Shown here: piece by piece, positions 5,888 to 9,351 of the stretch
Layout of the letters: each line of letters starts with the position of its first letter
Position numbering within the stretch: position 1 is the first letter of the stretch
Source of the DNA: an uncultured Eubacteriales bacterium
GTDB lineage: Bacteria > Bacillota > Clostridia > Oscillospirales > Acutalibacteraceae
Length of the DNA: 9,351 nucleotides
Assembly (NCBI GenBank): GCA_900317215.1
Contig: ONFW01000147.1
Coordinates: 1-9,351 of the forward strand
Reading direction: 5' to 3'
The notes under the pieces: model-generated
The model's input: the letters and a program-made list of their open reading frames with translations, nothing else
The model's database searches: none
What the model was told of the DNA's origin: nothing
Translations under genes and position numbers: made by a program

Positions 5888-5920
5888 ACAGACTGCCGCA
5901 TTCACGCCAGTCTGTCGTTT
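5880..5920. terminator. Terminator of the pan operon (bidirectional)
   Basis: ACAGACTG (5888-5895) and CAGTCTGT (5908-5915) form a perfect 8-bp stem. Read leftward it is followed by a run of seven T, which ends transcription about 10 bp after the last pan-operon stop codon. Read rightward it is followed by CGTTTTCTTATTTTTT, so it may also stop transcripts from the intergenic region. Confidence 0.9.
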
Positions 5921-5922
5921 TC

Positions 5923-6780
5923 TTATTTTTTAGCCTTATAAAGCATTTCCTTCAATCCGGAATAATCTCTGTCGGAATGACGCCTCTGTGCCATTTCGCA
6001 AAGCCTGAGAGAGGCTGAAATATAGGTGTCTTTGCCGGAGCCTTCCGGAATACAGTCTAAATGTCTGCGGACGGTCCCGATATCATTCCTTTCGATCGGA
6101 CCTGTCAGAGCCGAGGTTGGGTCTGTATCGAAAATGCTTCGCAGATTGCTCTCTGCAAGAGGCCTGAGCGCTGCAAGAGCCTCGGCATCGGAAAAGCCGC
6201 AGGAACGCATTAGCGACAGACTCTCATCCGCAAGGGCGCAGACCAGGTTGCTTATCACAGAGCAGGCAGCGTGGTATCTTGACTTTACGCTGCTGTCTAT
6301 AACTCTGGCCGGATTGCCAAGAGCAGTTAGAATATCTCTCCAGAGCTGCGTTCCCTCGGGGTCGCCCTCTATACAGAAATATGCTCCGCCAAGCTCCTTG
6401 TATGCTGCATATTTGCTGCTTACAGGGAAAAGAGGATGTACTGAGCAGCGCAGAGCGCCGTGATTTTTTGCGTCCGGAAATACTTCCTCGGCACTCATTG
6501 CGCCGCTGCAATGACAAAGCAGCTTTCCGTTGAGATCTTCAGAGGCAAGCTCATTATATACTCCGTTAAGTTCCTTGTCAGGAACGGATAGCACGAGAAT
6601 ATCGCTATGCATGCACAACTCCCCGGGGGTGTTGAAGGGTGTGCTGCCGGTGAATTCCGCAGCCTCCATTGCCGACGACAGGCTCCTGCTGTAATATCCC
6701 GAAAGCTCAACGCCGTTAACGGAAAGATATTTTCCCAGGGAAAAGCCGACCTTTCCCGCGCCTATAAATCCGGTTTTCAT
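5923..6780 (-). CDS. panG: Rossmann/DUF2520 protein, probable PanG-type ketopantoate reductase
   Basis: This 285-residue protein has an N-terminal NAD(P)-binding fold with GAGKVG at residues 7-12 at the end of the first beta-strand, and later VLSVPD (63-68) and HCSG (90-93). A C-terminal helical DUF2520 domain follows, with HPLF at 115-118, KSRYHAAC (166-173) and [11 protein letters not shown] (227-237). Family knowledge: a ketopantoate reductase of this architecture, PanG, was described in Francisella and is found in bacteria that have panBC but no panE. Inference here: panE is absent from the operon, and this gene is coupled to panD by an ATGA overlap (6777-6780). It therefore most likely supplies the missing step, NADPH reduction of 2-dehydropantoate to pantoate. 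The alternative is an uncharacterised dehydrogenase carried along by context. It is the last gene of the operon, and the terminator follows directly. Confidence 0.78.
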   Translation of the reverse strand: MKTGFIGAGKVGFSLGKYLSVNGVELSGYYSRSLSSAMEAAEFTGSTPFNTPGELCMHSDILVLSVPDKELNGVYNELASEDLNGKLLCHCSGAMSAEEVFPDAKNHGALRCSVHPLFPVSSKYAAYKELGGAYFCIEGDPEGTQLWRDILTALGNPARVIDSSVKSRYHAACSVISNLVCALADESLSLMRSCGFSDAEALAALRPLAESNLRSIFDTDPTSALTGPIERNDIGTVRRHLDCIPEGSGKDTYISASLRLCEMAQRRHSDRDYSGLKEMLYKAKK

Positions 6781-7160
6781 TTTATCTCACCGTGCTTTTC
6801 AAATTCCGCACAGCTTTTAATTCTGTTGCTTTCGTCTACAAATACGACCTTAGGACGGTGTTCCTTTATCTCCTCCGGTGTCATTGAGGCGTATGACATT
6901 ATTATGACGATGTCGCCCTTCTGTCCCGAGCGTGCCGCAGCTCCGTTAAGACAAATGACTCCGCTGCCTGCCTCGCCTGCAATGACGTATGTCTCAATAC
7001 GGCTGCCGTTGTTTACGTTCACGATATGTACGTGCTCATATTCATAAAGCCCTGCGGCTTCCATTAGATCGCTGTCTATTGTAACGCTGCCCACGTAATT
7101 TAAGTCTGCCTGTGTCACCACTGCACGGTGCAGCTTGCTTTTTAGCATTGATATCTGCAT
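6777..7160 (-). CDS. panD: Aspartate 1-decarboxylase (pyruvoyl enzyme)
   Basis: PanD decarboxylates L-aspartate to beta-alanine, which PanC joins to pantoate. The protein is 127 residues, the usual length. It starts [13 protein letters not shown] and has the self-processing Gly24-Ser25 bond in [10 protein letters not shown], where Ser25 becomes the pyruvoyl cofactor. Catalytic-site residues of the family, such as K9 and the NGAAAR segment near 74-79, are present. The start at 7160 is preceded by AGGAGG at suitable spacing; an upstream TTG in frame would include the ribosome-binding site itself and is rejected. It begins 39 bp after panC ends and its stop overlaps the next start as ATGA. This zymogen form is the normal bacterial PanD. 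Confidence 0.97.
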   Translation of the reverse strand: MQISMLKSKLHRAVVTQADLNYVGSVTIDSDLMEAAGLYEYEHVHIVNVNNGSRIETYVIAGEAGSGVICLNGAAARSGQKGDIVIIMSYASMTPEEIKEHRPKVVFVDESNRIKSCAEFEKHGEIK

Positions 7161-7199
7161 TTTCCTTCCTCCTGTCAATACTCCGTTTCTGAAAAACCG

Positions 7200-8048
7200 T
7201 CAGAGATCCTCGGTGAAGAAATTGTCTATAAGCCTTGTCTTTCCTATATATACAGCCATTGCCGCAAGTGCAGGGCGGTCAAGCGTGTCTATCTGCTGCA
7301 TGGTTGCACAGTCGACGATCTTGACATAATCTATCCTTGCAAGCGGCTCCTTTTCAATAAATTCCTTCATTTTTGCAATAATGGCGGAGCAGCTTTTTTC
7401 TCCGCCCCTTATCAAATCTGCTCCGAGAGCAAGAGCCTTTGAAAGTACGAGCGCCGCTTTTCTTTCGTCAGCATTGAGATAGGTGTTCCTTGAGCTTTTT
7501 GCAAGACCGTCATCCTCACGGATAATGGGACAGCCCACGATCGTGAGATCCATGTTAAGGTCATCGACCATATGACGGACAACTGCAAGCTGCTGAGCGT
7601 CCTTCTTGCCGAAATATGCTCTGTCGGGCTTTACTATATTGAACAGCTTAGTGACCACAGTGCATACTCCTCTGAAATGAACGGGTCTGCTCAGACCGCA
7701 GAGCTCCTGTGTGAGTACGGACATATCCACGAAGGACGAGAAGCCCTCATGATACATTTCCTCCGGTTCCGGATTAAAGATCAGATCTGCGCCGCATTCT
7801 CCGGCGAGGAGAGAATCCCTGTTTATATCTCTCGGATAGCTCTCAAGATCCTCCGCAGGGCCGAACTGCATCGGATTTACAAAAACAGACACTACGGTCT
7901 TGTCGTTATCCCTGACAGAAGCCTTGATAAGACTTGCATGTCCCTCATGAAGATAACCCATAGTAGGCACAAGACCTACGCTCATACCGGTTTTTCTCCA
8001 TTCTGCGACCTGAGCGCGCACCTCGGCAACAGTTTTTACTATCTTCAT
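7200..8048 (-). CDS. panC: Pantothenate synthetase (pantoate-beta-alanine ligase)
   Basis: PanC condenses pantoate and beta-alanine with ATP, through a pantoyl-adenylate, to give pantothenate. The length of 282 residues is normal. Nucleotidyltransferase features: [10 protein letters not shown] (28-37) with the HxGH motif at H34 and H37, FVNPMQF (56-62), FGKKDAQQ (146-153), and the KMSKS-equivalent KSSRN (184-188), where most homologues have MSSRN. The Met-to-Lys change is outside the catalytic Ser-Ser-Arg. The start codon overlaps the panB stop (ATGA, 8045-8048), showing tight translational coupling. The gene stops 39 bp before panD. Confidence 0.97.
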   Translation of the reverse strand: MKIVKTVAEVRAQVAEWRKTGMSVGLVPTMGYLHEGHASLIKASVRDNDKTVVSVFVNPMQFGPAEDLESYPRDINRDSLLAGECGADLIFNPEPEEMYHEGFSSFVDMSVLTQELCGLSRPVHFRGVCTVVTKLFNIVKPDRAYFGKKDAQQLAVVRHMVDDLNMDLTIVGCPIIREDDGLAKSSRNTYLNADERKAALVLSKALALGADLIRGGEKSCSAIIAKMKEFIEKEPLARIDYVKIVDCATMQQIDTLDRPALAAMAVYIGKTRLIDNFFTEDL

Positions 8049-8890
8049 TGTATTACTCCTTCTTCCTTAAGCTCCTTTATTACTTCCTCGCTGACCGAAT
8101 AAGTGTATTCCTCCGACGGGAACGCTCCCGACCTTGTTTCGTTTATAAAATCGTTTATTCCCTGCTTCATCAAGGCTCCGACATCTGCAAAGCGTTTTAC
8201 GAATTTAGGCGCCTTGCCATTTGTCAGTCCGAGCATATCCTGATATACAAGCACCTGACCGTCACAAGCGCTGCCTGCGCCTATGCCGATCGTAGGGATA
8301 TCAAGTTTTTCTGTTATTATTTCTGCAAGCCTTGCGGGTATACCCTCAAGCACAACTGCACAGGCGCCCGCCTCCTGAATGAGCATTGCGTCCCTGATGA
8401 TACTTGCAGCCTTGCTGAGGTTTTTGCCCTGAACCTTAAAGCCGCCGAAGACGTTTACGGACTGCGGTGTAAGGCCCAGATGTGCTACTACCGGAACTGA
8501 CGCTTTTACTATAGCTCTGATCTGTTCGCATACCTCTGCGCCGCCCTCAAGCTTTACGGCATTTGCACCGCCCTCCTTGACAAGCCTGCCTGCATTGATA
8601 ACAGCCTGTTCAACGCTCGCCTGGTAGGACATAAAGGGCATATCTGCAACAATGAATGCATTTTTTGCGCCTCTTGAAACTGCTGAGGTATGGTGGATCA
8701 TATCCTCCATTGTAACGGGCAGAGTATTCTCATAGCCGAGCATGACCATTCCGAGAGAATCTCCAACGAGTATACAGTTTACTCCGCATTCGTCAATTAT
8801 TGCTGCTGTTGTGTAATCGTAAGCGGTAAGCATCGTGATCTTGTCTCCGTCTTGTTTCTGCTGTAATAGGGTCAGAACAGTGTTTTTCAT
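8045..8890 (-). CDS. panB: 3-methyl-2-oxobutanoate hydroxymethyltransferase (ketopantoate synthase)
   Basis: PanB transfers a one-carbon unit from methylene-tetrahydrofolate to alpha-ketoisovalerate, the first committed step of pantothenate synthesis. The protein is 281 residues from the ATG at 8890, selected because GGAGG lies 8 nt upstream; five more codons are open but would consume that site. The Mg2+ ligands are visible as D44 (VGDSLG), D83 (ADMPF) and E115 (KLEGG), with the catalytic Glu equivalent at E182 (LEG) and GIGAG at 202-206. [10 protein letters not shown] near the N-terminus is also typical. It is the first gene of panB-panC-panD-panG, reading left from the promoter at 8956-8984. 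Confidence 0.97.
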   Translation of the reverse strand: MKNTVLTLLQQKQDGDKITMLTAYDYTTAAIIDECGVNCILVGDSLGMVMLGYENTLPVTMEDMIHHTSAVSRGAKNAFIVADMPFMSYQASVEQAVINAGRLVKEGGANAVKLEGGAEVCEQIRAIVKASVPVVAHLGLTPQSVNVFGGFKVQGKNLSKAASIIRDAMLIQEAGACAVVLEGIPARLAEIITEKLDIPTIGIGAGSACDGQVLVYQDMLGLTNGKAPKFVKRFADVGALMKQGINDFINETRSGAFPSEEYTYSVSEEVIKELKEEGVIQ

Positions 8891-8955
8891 AGATGATACC
8901 TCCATTTACATGATTTGTGTTGCCTTTTCCTGCTTTTGGAATAAGACACATCTAT

Positions 8956-8984
8956 ACTATACCACATATTCTGCCGCAAATCAA
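8956..8984 (-). promoter_or_regulatory. Sigma-A promoter of the pan operon
   Basis: On the minus strand TTGATT (8979-8984) is followed by a 17-bp spacer and TATAGT (8956-8961), which places the start near 8949 and gives a leader of about 60 nt to panB. A 12-bp palindrome, CTGCAGCTGCAG (8995-9006), lies just upstream of the -35 box and could be an operator, without other support. No leader terminator or known riboswitch is visible. Confidence 0.82.
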
Positions 8985-9181
8985 CCCGACCAAACTGCAG
9001 CTGCAGGAGTATCTTCGCTGGATTTGCGTTCTCGCTCTCTTCATAGGCGTGTATTACTTCTCTGCAAAAGTCACGACAGAGAAAACACAGCCGCAGCAGA
9101 CGAGAGATAGTGAGTTGCGTTAAAAGTCGATTCTGTCCGAACAAGAGAACGGTAGTTTTCGCTCTCTTTGTAAAAAAATAA
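8985..9181. other. Intergenic region between pan promoter and tRNA-Pro terminator
   Basis: No convincing gene. A plus-strand frame ending at 9123 encodes one plausible membrane-spanning stretch (about 9016-9063) followed by a polar tail. Its only starts overlap the panB leader, and no ribosome-binding site is seen. It is best regarded as chance or as a decayed small membrane-protein gene. Confidence 0.5.
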
Positions 9182-9211
9182 CCGAAGGCAAGCTTATCGT
9201 CTTACCTTCGG
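9169..9211 (-). terminator. Intrinsic terminator of tRNA-Pro
   Basis: CCGAAGGCAAG (9182-9192) pairs with CTTACCTTCGG (9201-9211) over 11 positions with one mismatch, loop of 8. Read leftward the stem is followed by TTATTTTTTT. It lies about 65 bp after the end of the minus-strand tRNA and prevents readthrough toward the pan promoter. Confidence 0.87.
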
Positions 9212-9276
9212 CTAAAAAGAAGTTTATTGACAAATGAAAGTATCAACAAGCAGATAAACCTCTTTGTATTTTCAAG

Positions 9277-9350
9277 TCCGAGTGACAGGAGTCGAACCTG
9301 CGGCCTCTTGAACCCCATTCAAGCGCGCTACCAATCTGCGCTACACCCGG
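9277..9350 (-). tRNA. tRNA-Pro (anticodon GGG)
   Basis: The minus strand from 9350 to 9277 folds as a 74-nt cloverleaf. The acceptor stem is CCGGGTG with CACTCGG (one G-T pair) and discriminator A. The D arm is GCGC-AGATTGGTA-GCGC. The anticodon stem CTTGA/TCAAG encloses ATGGGGT, giving anticodon GGG. The T arm is GCAGG-TTCGACT-CCTGT. The proline-typical TGTAGCGCAG after the acceptor agrees. CCA is not encoded. The gene is complete, with one base of flank left at the window edge. It reads CCC and CCT proline codons. Confidence 0.96.
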
Positions 9351-9351
9351 A

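Noticed and set aside
5686..5901. 71-residue minus-strand frame in the rplM-pan gap
   Set aside because: Its start codon lies inside the pan-operon terminator, there is no ribosome-binding site, and the sequence does not look like a protein.
7572..8102. 176-residue plus-strand frame across panC and panB
   Set aside because: It is antisense to two certain genes and its composition is that expected of a shadow frame.
1..9351. CRISPR arrays, transposases, toxin-antitoxin or phage defence genes
   Set aside because: No repeat-spacer array and no protein of these types was found. The gene content is metabolic and ribosomal.

Overview
The window looks like chromosome from an anaerobic, H2-metabolising Clostridia bacterium, probably a Ruminococcus/Oscillospiraceae-type gut or rumen fermenter. 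The grounds are a complete set of [FeFe]-hydrogenase maturation genes, strong GGAGG ribosome-binding sites, sigma-A promoters with 17-bp spacers, tRNA genes without encoded CCA, and a pantothenate operon that lacks panE but carries a DUF2520/PanG-type reductase. The taxonomic placement is inference from gene content and style.

Layout. Positions 1-90 hold the 3' end of a tRNA(Ser)-like sequence followed by an intrinsic terminator. A sigma-A promoter (149-177) drives a rightward operon with a long structured leader (about 184-366). The leader ends in a second intrinsic terminator (307-335) and contains a possible 38-residue Cys-rich ORF. The operon encodes a TM1266-family small protein, then hydE, hydG and hydF. 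HydG makes CO and cyanide from tyrosine, HydE processes the iron-cysteine synthon, and HydF is the GTPase scaffold on which the 2Fe subcluster of the H-cluster is completed. The hydrogenase itself is not in the window. Two hairpin terminators (4410-4437, 4472-4492) close this side.

All remaining genes point left. rplM-rpsI (L13-S9) has its own promoter at 5526-5554 and a short hairpin leader. An 11-bp tandem direct repeat lies just beyond the 3' end of rpsI and resembles integrase arm sites. Next comes about 300 bp with no convincing gene, then the pan operon read from 8890 down to 5923: panB-panC-panD-panG. It has a clear promoter at 8956-8984 and a terminator at 5888-5915, and together the four genes cover ketoisovalerate to pantoate, beta-alanine and pantothenate. 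A tRNA-Pro(GGG) gene with its own terminator sits at the right edge.

Most of the genes are ordinary housekeeping or anaerobic metabolism. The parts that deserve attention are the attenuator-like leader of the hydrogenase-maturation operon with its possible leader peptide, the tRNA-end fragment at the left edge, the repeat next to rpsI, and the non-canonical ketopantoate reductase candidate.
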